64,000 nucleotides of DNA from Branchiostoma floridae (lineage: Eukaryota > Chordata > Leptocardii > Amphioxiformes > Branchiostomatidae). A program made the translations under genes and the position numbers. This document shows positions 36,200-46,125 of this stretch, piece after piece. The notes below the pieces were generated by a model. It ran no database searches, was not told the DNA's origin, and saw only the letters and a program-made list of their open reading frames with translations. The number at the start of each line of letters is the position of its first letter. Position 1 is the stretch's first letter. The DNA lies in contig NC_049988.1 of the NCBI RefSeq assembly GCF_000003815.2, positions 16,787,166 through 16,851,165 on the forward strand, given 5' to 3'.

Positions 36200-38963
36200 A
36201 TGTTTTCCCACTATGTTTTTCTGCTGCTCGCCTGTGTCTTCTTTGTTGGAGGTACCGCTGCGATCACTGTGACTGGGGTAAGTGTGTTCTTTATCTTTTA
36301 GTTTTTGCTAAAATTCCTTCTAAAATAATTAGAACTTGTTTGTGGCACGCGTTCCCTTGACTTTGACTCGACCATTTGTTTATGCGGTTATGAAACTATA
36401 AGCTCAGTCCGCCTGCATGGATAATATTGCTCTTACAGTAGCTCTACAAACTTGTTTCAATTGTAAATACGCCAAAAAGTAGTTACTCAAGCAACTGGAT
36501 ATGATTTGGAAACGGCCAGACGTTTCCGAGACAGCAGACGGCGTCTTTCCTCTGTGACGATGGAGAAATCTTGCTGGAGAGAATTTTTATGTCCTAGCTG
36601 TGAACGGATTTACAAAGGAGGTCTAGTTGTAGATCAAGTTTATCCTGACTATGCAAAAGTAGGAAGAAGACAGATTCAATTGTAAATACCCCACAACTTA
36701 CAGTGGAATGTTCTTCGCAAAGATCAGCGATTTTGTTTCTAGGCTTCGGGAAGAACTATCCTCAGGAGGTACAGAAAACGTTACTGTTCGTCGCAATGTA
36801 CAAAGACTCCAAACCATTTCATCGTAGGTTGTACCATGCATGTTGACGATAGAAATATCATATCTAGTTATATAGTAATACGCTCACATTAGACATATGT
36901 ATAACACCGAAAAAAATCATATTCTTGATGCGCTTTGGCAAACCGATTATAGCTAATAGCCTGAACCCATACAATCCTATATTGTGACCATTACCATGAA
37001 GCGAGGAGAATGATATTGTGTCCATGGGACATTTATACGACTTTCCTTACTCCACCCAGGTGTTATAATGGGTAGCTGAAAGTTCGATTCGCTAGGGTGG
37101 TAATACCCCCTTTCCACTTGGACGGCGCTCTCGCCGCGCTCTCTCTGCGACCTAGTTTTTGACAGATCGCTCAACGAATTCTATAGAAAAGAAACGAATT
37201 TGTTTACACTTTGTGTGTTTTGTTGTCTTCTCAATCGCACTTGTACGTTTTGTATGATATACCAAGTGTGAAAGCGAAGGGTACCCATATCCTATTTAGG
37301 TCGCTGTGAGAGCGCAGCGCGATCGCCGTCTAGTGGAAAGGGGGCCTAAAAGACAATGTAAGGAGAGGGATGGGCTCCGCCTTCCAATACCGTGCCCTAG
37401 ACACCAATGATAACAGCCCGCTATACCTACGGTCTTTAAAAGGCTATGGGACTACCTTTAATTTTACAATTACCTTTGCTAATGAGTCTATTAGATATTA
37501 TTACAATTTCAGACAAAACAACGACATAACGACTGCTAATAATGTTCATTTCATCCATGTACCAGGCATGCACGTCCGATGAAGACTGTATCGCTGCTCG
37601 CGGCGGAGGGTGCTGTGTAAGATGGAACCCAGGATCAGCAGTGTTTGTAAGTACACACCTCGTAATTACTTACTTACTTACTTACTTATCCCCTTCATCC
37701 CATGTGGGAAATAAGGCTGTGATAAGTTTCCTCCACTGGGGTCTGTTCTGTGCTAGGGGCTGAGCAGCATCCCAGGGGATCCCAATGGCCGCTAGGTCTT
37801 TAGCCACAGTACGTCTCCATGTAGTTTTAGGACGTCCCCGTTTTCTCTTCCCCTCAGGGGCCCAATGTAGAGCAACTTTAGTTAGTGGATACGGTCATCC
37901 GACATCCATAGAACATGGCCCAGCCATTTTAGTCTTCTGATGGAAAGTTCAGTAGACAACTGTCCTGTGTGTTTTTTTCTGTACAGTTCTTCATTACCGA
38001 CTATTCAGTAGTATACAACACATACTACTAGAAAAGAATAGAATAGAATATAATAGAATAGAATAGAATAGAATAGAGTATAATAGCCATCTACATCTTC
38101 CCTACTACAGGTGTGTAAGGACATGGGTCAGGAGAACAACCAGTGCCACATCTCCGGTAACATCCTGCCGTACCCGTTCCCGGGGAAGCGGGTGTACTGG
38201 CGCTGTCCCTGCGGGGAGGGGCTCACCTGCGCCCGAGCAGACGGAGAGTCAGGGTACGGTAACAGCTCCTGCTCTTGTTCATCAACATATATTGTTTGAT
38301 GTGATAAGTTTCGTTGATAATGTACACGAAGTATTAAATAAAGTTTTTGCTTGTGACAATATGCATATGCACAATTGCACATACATGCAAAACAAGAAAC
38401 AGACATGGATGAATTACTTACATCCTAGTGAAAACGATGCACAACAAAACAAAGTACTTCCTGAAGATTACATAAAAACTTCCAGGCTCGCAAACTGTAC
38501 TCCTCGGCCATCTCACTCCTCTGGCGTGTTGTCTGTCTTATTTGGCCATTTTCTACTATTTTCCGAGCGACCGTACTCGTCTGTGTGTGGAGCCTGGTAG
38601 AGGCTATGTAACCGATGATGACAAAAACAATACCTCTTTTCAAGGTGGTAACTCATTTACTATTTAGTATTATATAGTATTCTCTATTGAAATTCCCCAA
38701 ATACAGTGTAAAGTATGGCGGAATAGGTGTTCTTGTTGTATTTAGAAGACGTCTTTTCAAGGCCGCCATACCGAAAACAATGTTTTAATCATTATCATCA
38801 TCCCCACAGTGGTGGAACTTGCCAGGCTGCAGCTGAAAAACGTTCAGTCCACATGGAGAGACAGCGGTGGCCGCTAGTGCAGAAGCGTCTACGGGAAAAC
38901 CAGGCGAAGGCGGCGACGTTCGGGCAACCGAAGCGGCCGCGGAATTCGTCCGACTGCAAGTGA
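36200..38963 (+). CDS. Prokineticin/AVIT-domain secreted protein 1
   Basis: Four exons, 36200-36277, 37566-37646, 38111-38253 and 38810-38963, give 152 codons (151 residues). Exon 1 is a signal peptide (MFSHYVFLLLACVFFVGG) followed by AAITVTG, ending in phase 0. Exons 2-4 carry ten cysteines: C-x5-C-x7-CC-x11-C-x9-C-x19-C-x-C-x5-C and a last C in GGTCQ. This spacing matches the prokineticin fold, and KDMGQENNQCH corresponds to the GREGEECH region of vertebrate prokineticins. Known members are secreted ligands of G-protein-coupled receptors. A basic C-terminal tail of about 50 residues with KR and RQR sites and an NSS sequon follows. The N-terminal motif has one extra residue compared with AVITGAC. 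Receptor and tissue are unknown; astakine-like cytokine function is also possible. Confidence 0.85.
36466..36545. repeat. Arm of the TTACTCAAGCAACTGG fold-back family
   Basis: GCCAAAAAGTAGTTACTCAA, then GCAACTGGATATGATTTGGA, matches the left arm of 9046-9236. It lies in intron 1 of prokineticin-like gene 1. Confidence 0.65.
37017..37465 (+). mobile_element. SINE interrupted by a MITE
   Basis: The SINE parts are 37017-37108 (GACTTTCC, then CCACCCAGGTG, ATGGGTA) and about 37347-37465 (AAGACAATGTAAGGAGAGGG, then TGCCCTAGACAC, then ACCTACGGT). They match the SINE at 40.95-41.47 kb base block by base block. The interruption is the element at 37109-37346. Confidence 0.75.
37109..37346. mobile_element. 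Harbinger-like MITE A, TSD TAA
   Basis: The left end TACCCCCTTTCCACTTGGAC, then GGCGCTCTCGC, and the right end GCGATCGCCGTCTAGTGGAA, then AGGGGGCC, form terminal inverted repeats. The element is flanked by TAA on both sides. A second copy with the same ends and flanking TAA is at 49271-49487. The 3-bp TAA duplication suggests the PIF/Harbinger class. No transposase is present. Confidence 0.8.
37660..37965 (-). mobile_element. LINE reverse-transcriptase C-terminal fragment in intron 2
   Basis: On the minus strand, with minor frame breaks, the text includes RRLKWLGHVLWM, KVALHWAPEGKRKRGRPKTT, WRRTVAKDLAAIG and QNRPQWRKLITALFP. This is the well-known C-terminus of RTE/CR1-like non-LTR elements. 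It ends in a (TAAG)n tail at 37664-37690, so the fragment is a 5'-truncated insertion. Confidence 0.85.
38036..38086. repeat. (AATAG)n microsatellite
   Basis: Pentanucleotide AATAGAATAGAATA run 25 bases upstream of the exon 3 acceptor. Confidence 0.8.
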
Positions 38964-40209
38964 AGGACTCAGTTACTACAGCACCAATACCGACAAAATG
39001 TTATAAAAAGTGTGACCAAATAAAAATGAAACACGAAGACCATGTATGGACACTCAGACAATGTATACAACGATAAAATCATGCCGAATGACATTGCGGC
39101 ATCAGAGGAAATTATGAAATTATGAAGTTATGAAGTATGTATGGAACGCTTCATAAACAGCTGTATGATATGGAACAATAAGGTAACGGAATATGTTACG
39201 TTACCTACAAATAACGCTGCATGACAGAAAAAAATTAGAAAAAAAGAAAGTGATAGAAAATAAAGATATTGAATTAATGAGAACACTCTTCTGATTGTAT
39301 TTTTGATTAGAATGATGCTCTGTATATAATTACGTTAGGTAGTGAAATGTACGAATAGAAATATTCTGAAACTTCAACACCTATACTCCCTATTTCTCTC
39401 ACATCAAATGCTACTAGTGTCTGCCACCAACATTTATCAAGACCACAGCATGTCCAAGACAAAAGATTTTTTTTAATGGTTTATGCATCACTGGCTAATG
39501 TCACCAGGGGGCTTAAATCAACCCTAACCTTCGTCTTTTCAATGCCTAGACACATCAAATATTAGCACAGTCCATTCAGAGGTTCTAAAGTAATGATGAC
39601 TACAAATATCCGGAAACACAGATAGGTATTAGGTAGATACACCAAAACTGTCTCTTGCTCAAATGAATTTTATGCACACTAGGTGGGTAGGGAGCTATTA
39701 TCGAACAATGGGGGAAATCTGGGAAACTTGGGGTCCAAGTTAGTTGCTACGTGTTGCTGGGGGAGCCAACGCCCACTTCACTGGGGGTCTTCAAAGTGAC
39801 TTAACCCTCTGAACATGCTCGCATCAGTTTTGGGATGTCCGGGGGAACCGGTAAGGTACAGAGAATGGCCCTGCAAAGGTAGAAAGGTAGAAATGCAACA
39901 TGGTCTAGAATAAGAAGAAGAGGATCTCTTAAAGGTCTTCAATGATTACCAATGTTCTCAATGATAGTTCCGTGCGCCTGACTCACAGGCTGAGGGGCAA
40001 TTTCGTGATGTCTTACATGGCCCCGACACAGTCACGGTAAAATTCCCGACTCTCAATCATTTTGCTTAAAAACTCTCCAAAGGTTTCAATATTTTTTTTA
40101 AACAGTGATATCAATGACTAATGATCTCAAATACTTCTTACGGTATCAAATCTTGACATTCCTCGCGAGACTTTGGAAAGGTGCAGACATCGCGAGAGCT
40201 CGTTTGTTT
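38964..40209. other. 3' flank of prokineticin-like gene 1
   Basis: A polyadenylation signal AATAAA lies at 39019-39024. The rest is AT-rich and without recognisable coding sequence. Confidence 0.55.
39019..39024 (+). terminator. AATAAA signal of prokineticin-like gene 1
   Basis: AATAAA 56 bases after the stop codon. Confidence 0.55.
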
Positions 40210-40765
40210 GTTTGAACCGTTATTTTATTTATTCATCAGAAGCTCAAATTGGCCCGAAGGCCGTTTTTTATTGCGGTCATGAGGGAGGTAAGGGTCGGAT
40301 AAAATATAACAGAGATACAGATTACATTGGGTCCTAATCAATCTATCAACATATATTGTAACATAAACATGGTACAAACATGAGTAGAGCGAAAGCTCAG
40401 TGTTCATAGTCCGTGTCCGTTCGTTTTGGTCATTTCTTTTACTTCAAGAGCCTCTTAAAGCAGGTCAGATTTGGAGCCGTACGTGTGTCTGGTGGCAGGT
40501 TGTTCCAGACATTGGGTCCACGGTAGGCTATCGATCTTCTTAAGGTCTCTCGCTTAGGTTTTGGGACGACCAGCTGACTACTTGAATGTGCTTTGTCTGG
40601 TTGTCCACATACTCTGGTCCGCGCAGTACACCAACATCTGGCGCATAGGGCCATGTAGATTTGCACTTATCCGAATGAAAGCTCATCTGTGTTGGTTGTA
40701 TCCATAGTTGTAAAGTTTAAACTTCCGGAACATCAGTGAAGCGAATCGTACATCTGAAGAAGGTC
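40210..40765 (-). mobile_element. LINE: reverse-transcriptase ORF tail and 3' UTR
   Basis: On the minus strand, 40600-40439 reads KPKRETLRRSIAYRGPNVWN, then NLPPDTRTAPNLTCFKRLLK and a stop. This is the classic C-terminus of CR1/L2-like reverse transcriptases (YRGPxxWNxLPxxxR, FKRxLK). The 3' UTR follows down to about 40210, where (AATAAA)-type sequence ends the copy. The 3' UTR matches the fragment at 14580-14735. Confidence 0.85.
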
Positions 40766-40944
40766 GACGTACTTGACAGAAAATTTATGGTGAGTTCTTC
40801 TACTTGTTGTGTTGGAACAAAGTCTAAACTTTACAACTAACGTTATGAATAAGAATTTACTTTGCTTCATATCACTATCAGCTTGTCTCGTCGGGTGTCG
40901 CCGAGAAACCGAAATCCCGCCCACATTTCCTTTTTGAAGTGGTG

Positions 40945-41475
40945 CCGTGTAGGCGTAATGGTTAGGGTTTTGGGCTGATAAGCCAAAGGTACTGGGTTTG
41001 AATTCCCTGGCCTGCAACCGATTGTGTGCCCTTGGGACAGGCACTTAACAAGACTTTCCCAAGCCCACCCAGGTGTAAAAAAAATGGGTACCTGACTTCC
41101 TTTGGGGAGTTAAAAGACAGTGGAAGGAGAGGGACGGGCTCTGCCTCCCAGTGCCGTGCCCTAGACACAGTAAATAACAATCCACTGTACCTACAGGCCC
41201 CCTCTCACTTGACGTGCGGCACGCTTGCGGCATTGCTGCGTTCGTTCACTGCGTCACTGTTTTGTTATTTTCTTCGATTTTTATGATTCAGATATTGCGC
41301 AATACGTAAAAGTATAACATAAAAGACGACAAAATATACAACAAGTAAGAAAATTCGTTCTTTATCTCTGAAATTCGTTGAGCATCTTCCGAACGCAGCA
41401 ATGCCGCAAGCGTGCCGCACGCCAAGTGAGAGGGGGCCTTACGGTATTAAGAAGGCTATGAAACTACCTTTACCT
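40945..41475 (+). mobile_element. tRNA-derived SINE interrupted by a MITE
   Basis: The head has a pol III A-box-like block (GGCGTAATGGTTAGGG) and B-box-like block (GGGTTTGAATTCC). The body carries TGTGCCCTTGGGACAGGCAC, CCACCCAGGTGTAA and GGAAGGAGAGGGACGGGC, then ACCTAC. It resumes after the MITE with TACGGTATTAAGAAGGCTAT. The order matches the SINE at 37.0-37.5 kb. Confidence 0.8.
41192..41437. mobile_element. MITE B with ~50-bp inverted ends, TSD TAC
   Basis: The left end AGGCCCCCTCTCACTTGACG, then TGCGGCACGCTTGCGGCATT, is matched by the inverted right end (AATGCCGCAAGCGTGCCGCA, then CGCCAAGTGAGAGGGGGCCT). The element is flanked by TAC on both sides and splits the SINE at ACCTAC/GGTATT. Related elements are at 45325-45510 (half) and 56343-56578. 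The centre shares the TTTGTGTATTTTGTCGTCTT core in inverted form. Confidence 0.85.
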
Positions 41476-42351
41476 TTAGTTTTTACCTTTACCTTTTAGC
41501 CTTTTAGTTTTCAAATTCTCATTATCGTCACACTGTCGTCAACGATAGCAGACTTCCTAATGTCAAGTTGAAACCGGTAAATGACAGATTGTCTCTTCTG
41601 TCGTCATATCCCTCCAACTTTTCATAGAATGTTTCGTCAGAGGTAAACTTTGTCAAAGCGTCAAAGACAAGGATAAGATTTGATCGTTTTCAAGTTCTGT
41701 TATCGTCACACTGTCGTCAACGATAGCAGCTTTTCTAATGTAAAGTTGAAACCGGTAAATACCAGATTAATCCTTGCCAACTTTCATCAAATGTTTTGTC
41801 AGCGTTTCAAGGCAAACTTTGGAAACGCTTCAAGGCTCAGGTACAGACGTCATGACGCAATAACTTCCCCGTACATCCTTCACTCGTACATGTAAGAAGG
41901 TAGCAATGTCGTAGGTGTTCTCTATCTGTTGACCTCTATACATAAAAGAAATGTTAAGATCTCAAAGATAGGTTACGTGGTCCAGACGCACACTAAGAGA
42001 AGCCGACTAAAAGAAAAGACGGTTTTCCTCTCAAACTGTTACGAAGGAGGTAACCTTTATGTTACGTTCTCGCTTCCAGTTATTTTGGACGAAAGGTATT
42101 GAAATGAAAGATTTAGCTTCACCGCGAGAGATCTACAGGATTAGATGTATAGAAGTTGTTCATTTGTGGGTAAATGTTCAAAAAGAGGAGAGACCCCCAC
42201 CTGCGGAAACGTCGTCTTAAATACGGCAGCTGCCAAGGTGTCTTCAAAGTTGCTGCAAAGCACGAGTCGTGACGGCTAGCTCCTGCTGTTTGGCACCTTA
42301 GTATATTTTGCAAAGGTTTTTGGTCGGTCTTTGCTGAGCTCAGGAGCGAGA
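41476..42351. other. 5' flank of prokineticin-like gene 2
   Basis: This contains an imperfect direct repeat of about 110 bases (TTATCGTCACACTGTCGTCA at ~41522 and ~41700, then ACGATAGCAG, TTGAAACCGGTAAAT). No convincing TATA box or coding sequence is seen. Confidence 0.5.
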
Positions 42352-45300
42352 ATGCTTCGCTGTTGTCTGACGGTGGTTTTCGTCGTTGGTTTGTCTTCAG
42401 ATTTTCTTCAGTGTGATGCTGGTATGGCCATCACTGGGGTAAGTTGTGAAGAATTTTGTTCATTCGTTTTTCTGTTTGTAGTTCTAAATCAATTCTTAGT
42501 ACATATAGTGCGATCAAGTTCTTCGAACAAGACATTGCTTATGATATTCCTCACAATATGCCTGAAATAATCAGCACCTCGTCTTCGCGAATTCGTTTTG
42601 TTTCTTCAAATCTATAAGAAAAACTACAAAACTGTAGCTAATGACACGTGGTTCATGGTGATAAATAAAGTTTTTTTGCAAATTCTTGCCCGTGGCTTAA
42701 TTGCAGGTAACATAAAAGATTCAAACAGTGTAATCACAATATCACAAGTGTCTACTCTAGTCTAAAGCTAGTTAAAAGCTAACTCTAGATCCTGGGTTAT
42801 TGGGTACGACTCCTTGATGATATGGCAAGATTCAAAATTCTATAGCGCTAGATCTAATTCAAACTGAGACACATTTGCGAGATAGTTGTACCGTATGTCG
42901 AAGATATCTTGAATTCAGTCTTGTTTTAGTTAGTGTGGCCATGTAGTCAACCCTGGATCTAGCGGTTCTGGGTTCAGATCTTCAGCGGGCCTGAAGTTGT
43001 GCTTAAGTTCCAAAGATCACAATATTGGGACCTTCCCGGGATTCGAACCCAGAATCTTCAGATTTGAAGTCAACAACCCAAAGGCTAGCATCACATTTTC
43101 ACAAAGCGACACAAACGGGCAGCTTTTGGGGAACGGAAAAGTACGATATAAAAGACGACAAGAACACAAAACGAACCAAAAATGATTCAACAGCATGTCT
43201 TGTGTATATCTATTTTTCGTTTCCGCGAACAGCCCGGTCGGGCCCCGGGAAATGTGACGAAGGCCTAGCCACAAAACCATCGCACTGTTAGGCTTATGTC
43301 CCAGCTTCCAACCCGGGAGCTTTCGGAAACGAAAAATAGGATATAAAAGGCAGAAAAACACACAGAACATAAACAAATTAGCCATGAGCATAATTTGTGT
43401 ATATTCATCGATAATCACTTTTATTATTCGTTTCCGAAAACATCCCGACCGGGCCCTATTTCGAAAATTCCAATTCGGGGCCCGGTCGCGATGTTTTAAG
43501 AAACAAAAAATTAAAAGGTATACCTAGAAATATACACAGGTCATACCCATGAATTTTGTTTTGACATTTTGTGTATTTTGACGTCTTTTATATAATTCTT
43601 TTTGCTCCCGAAAGAGGTCCGGCTATGTCCCAGTTTGGAAATGTGACCTAAGACTAACATGGGCCTGACCACAAGTCGATGGCACCACTGATGTTTCTGT
43701 CTGTTTGCTTGTTTCAGGTGTGCAGCACGGATGAAGACTGCATCGCGACCCGGGGAGGGGGGTGCTGTGTGAAGTGGAACCCAGGTTCAGCAATACGAGT
43801 AAGTCGAAGTCTAAACAGTTAAGACGTAAGTGGCGTCTGGCGTGGCGTAACTGGTAGAGCGTTCGGCTCGGAATCTATAGGTCCTGAGTTCGATACCCAC
43901 AATGCCCCCTATTTTGTACCCCTGGGAGAGCACTTTACACGACTTTCTTCACTTCACCCAGGTGTAAAAATGGGTACCTGACTTCGGTCGGCATTGTTAA
44001 TATAAATTACAAAACGTAAGTGCAGTGCCAGTCGTCTGTCCAAAAGTAAATAGAAAAAAGTCTAAACCGTTACGTTAGGCTCCATCAACGCATTCAGTAT
44101 ACCTTCCCAAGACTTTATTCTAGAGAATCTAGACCATTCTACAGCCAAGATAGGCATTGGAGTAGCCTGGAATCCACCCGATATTCTAGCTACAGTTTGC
44201 TTCCCATTTTCGATTTTTCAAAATCTATAGTTGAATGGCACAGACGGTTTCTAAAGACCAACTCCTGGTTAGTTTAAACGTCTTGTTTGTGCTATAGAAT
44301 ATCAACATAATACTTGGAGTGAATCGCATTTATTCCTGTATTACTTTTTGTACCGACAATCCTGTACTTTCGTTCGCAACACGACCCCAACTAGCCACCA
44401 ATATACCTACATGGAGATCAGAAGTATTGTTTAGTGTTACAAACCGATACATAACTACTTTATTCTTAGTAGAATTTGCCTGGAAATGACCTCCTTCTTG
44501 TTACCTTTCTCACCCGTGAATGTTACACACATTTTTTGTCTTTTTTTGTCTCTAAAATTCACATGAAATTTCCTTTCTCTCAGGTGTGTAAGGAGATGGG
44601 TAGAGAAGGTAACGCCTGTCATGTGTCGGGTAATGTCCTGCCGTACCCGTTCGAGGGGAACCGGGTGTACTGGCGCTGCCCTTGTCGGGAGGGCCTGACG
44701 TGTAAGGCCGACGGGGAGTCAAGGTGGGTCCGGTCAGATTTTTGCTCCGTGGGGTAGCGCTGGTGCAAGGTGTTAGAGCTAGAGCTAGAGCTAGAGCTAG
44801 AGCTAGAGCTAGAGCTAGAGCTAGAGCTAGAGCTAGAGCTAGAGCTAGAGCTAGAGCTAGAGCTAGAGCTAGAGCTAGAGCTAGAGCTAGAGCTAGAGCT
44901 AGAGCTAGAGCTAGAGCTAGAGCTAGAGCTAGAGCTGGAGGTAGGGCTTGAGCTAGAGCGTGGTTTTGGGCTAGAGCTAGGGCTAGGGATACAATGTAGG
45001 AATAGGGATATGGTTTGAACTAAGGCTGGAGTTATGGCTAGGGCTGTGGCTAGGGCTGTGGCTAGGGCTAGGGCTGTGGCTAGGGCTGTGGCTAGGGCTA
45101 GGGCTGTGGCTGTGGCTAGGGCTAGGGCTGTGGCTAGGGCTGTGGCTAGGGCTGTGGCTAGGGCTAGGGCTGTGGCTAGGGCTAGGGCTGTGGCTAGGGC
45201 TAGGGCTGTGGCTAGGGCTAGGGCTAGGGCTAGGGCTAGGGCTAGGGCTAGGGCTAGGGCTAGGGCTAGGGCTAGGGCTAGGGCTAGGGCTAGGGCTAGG

Positions 45301-45748
45301 GCTAGGGCTAGGGCTAGGGCTCAACGAATTTTAGAGATAAAGAACGAATTTTCTTACGCTTTGTGTATTTTGTCGCCTTCTAAGTCATACTATTACGTAT
45401 TACGCAATATCTAAACTATAAAAAATCGGAGAAAATAACAACACAGTGCCGCAATGAACGAACTCCGCAGTGCCGCACCGGTGCCCCAAGTGCAGTGAGA
45501 TCCCACTGTGGGCTATCTGACTTTATATCTAACACAAGGAATGCCTTTTATTTTAAGCGGGTCCATGACTTCTGTTTTAATATTCTAAGCTTGACAACAT
45601 TTTTTCTCGACGTTACAGAGAAGGAATTTGCGCAGCTGGCAACACCAAACGCAACGGACTAGGGGAGCGGCTGAACCGAAAGCTCGACATTTTTGACCGT
45701 GTCGCCGATCTCATGACGGAGGTGATGGAAGACTACGTGGACAACTAG
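42352..45748 (+). CDS. Prokineticin/AVIT-domain secreted protein 2
   Basis: Four exons, 42352-42438, 43718-43798, 44584-44723 and 45619-45748, give 146 codons (145 residues). Exon phases (0, 0, 2) are identical to those of protein 1. I chose the ATG at 42352 because it begins the hydrophobic signal sequence (MLRCCLTVVFVVGLSS). Exon 1 ends in MAITG. Ten cysteines follow in the same pattern: VCSTDEDC, GGGCCVKWNPGSAI, VCKEMGREGNACHVSGN, RVYWRCPCREGLTC and EGICAAG. KEMGREGNACH is very close to the vertebrate prokineticin loop. The tail differs from protein 1: it is a 35-residue amphipathic, acidic stretch (RKLDIFDRVADLMTEVMED). Intron 3 carries two large hexanucleotide arrays. Expected to be secreted and, by family, to act on a GPCR. 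Confidence 0.85.
43105..43655. repeat. Cluster of GGGCCCGGTCGGGA-type elements in intron 1
   Basis: Three related units: TTTTTCGTTTCCGCGAACAG, then CCCGGTCGGGCCC (~43210); TATTCGTTTCCGAAAACATC, then CCGACCGGGCCC (~43425); and the inverted GGGGCCCGGTCGCGATGTTT, then TAAGAAACAAAAA (~43477). Each is near a GATATAAAAG or TTTTATAT block. They look like nested inverted-repeat MITEs. Confidence 0.6.
43837..43998 (+). mobile_element. tRNA-derived SINE in intron 2
   Basis: The tRNA-like head is TGGCGTAACTGGTAGAGCG, then CCTGAGTTCGATACCC (A- and B-box positions). The body matches the other copies (TGTACCCCTGGGAGAGCACT, then TTCACCCAGGTGTAAAAATG and GGTACCTGACTTCGG). It lies 40 bases after exon 2. Confidence 0.75.
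44773..44940 (+). repeat. (GAGCTA)n hexanucleotide array
   Basis: About 27 near-perfect AGAGCT units beginning 50 bases after the exon 3 donor. AGAGCT can pair with itself (AGCTCT), so the array is partly self-complementary. Translated frames are pure dipeptide runs and not genes. Confidence 0.95.
45028..45321 (+). repeat. (GGGCTA)n / (GGGCTGTGGCTA)n array
   Basis: About 48 hexamers. The first part alternates GGGCTA with GGGCTGTGGCTA. The last ~110 bases are pure GGGCTA. The unit differs from the metazoan telomere repeat (TTAGGG) by one base. It is interstitial, not a chromosome end. Confidence 0.93.
45325..45512 (+). mobile_element. Right half of MITE B-type element fused to the hexamer array
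   Basis: ACGAATTTTCTTACGCTTTG, then TGTATTTTGTC and AACGAACTCCGCAGTGCCGC, then CCAAGTGCAGTGAGA, match the right half of 56343-56578 and the family of 41192-41437. The left half is missing, its place taken by the array. Confidence 0.7.
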
Positions 45749-45852
45749 AGAACCGTTCCCGACAACTTCTAGAGACTGAGCTGTGACCATTTCTTCGACC
45801 AAAAACACAAAAGAACATATAAAGACCTAATCTAGAACTCCAGCGTTCTCAA

Positions 45853-46125
45853 GATTAAAAATGAAACATGCAGGTACAATCATGGCATGCAAAACTAATG
45901 ACAATTTCAATCCTGAGGTGGTACGTAATACTCACAACTAACTCACAACCGTGGACTGGAAAAGGTCGGAAGACCATGGCAGGCTATTTATTTATTTATT
46001 CATTTCATTAACATGAAACATGCATGTACAGTTATGGTATGAAATAGCTAATGATAACTTCAATCCTGAGGTGGTAATACTCACGACTAACTCCCAACCA
46101 TGGACTGGAAATTTCGGAAGACCGC
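45853..46125 (+). repeat. Imperfect direct repeat (~130 bp, two copies)
   Basis: AATGAAACATGCAGGTACAAT at 45860 and CATGAAACATGCATGTACAG at 46012 start two copies that run through CAATCCTGAGGTGGTA, ACTCACAACTAACTC and TGGACTGGAAA. They are separated by a (TATT)n stretch. They lie in the 3' flank of prokineticin-like gene 2. Confidence 0.75.

Noticed and set aside
43837-43910. tRNA gene (A- and B-box-like blocks)
   Set aside because: No acceptor or anticodon stem pairing that I can build, and the sequence continues into the common SINE body.
45028-45321. Telomere or chromosome end
   Set aside because: The unit is GGGCTA rather than TTAGGG and lies inside an intron with genes on both sides.
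44724-45414. Open frames made of Arg-Ala, Glu-Leu or Ser-Pro dipeptides
   Set aside because: A six-base repeat without stop codons is open in most frames. These are products of the hexanucleotide arrays.
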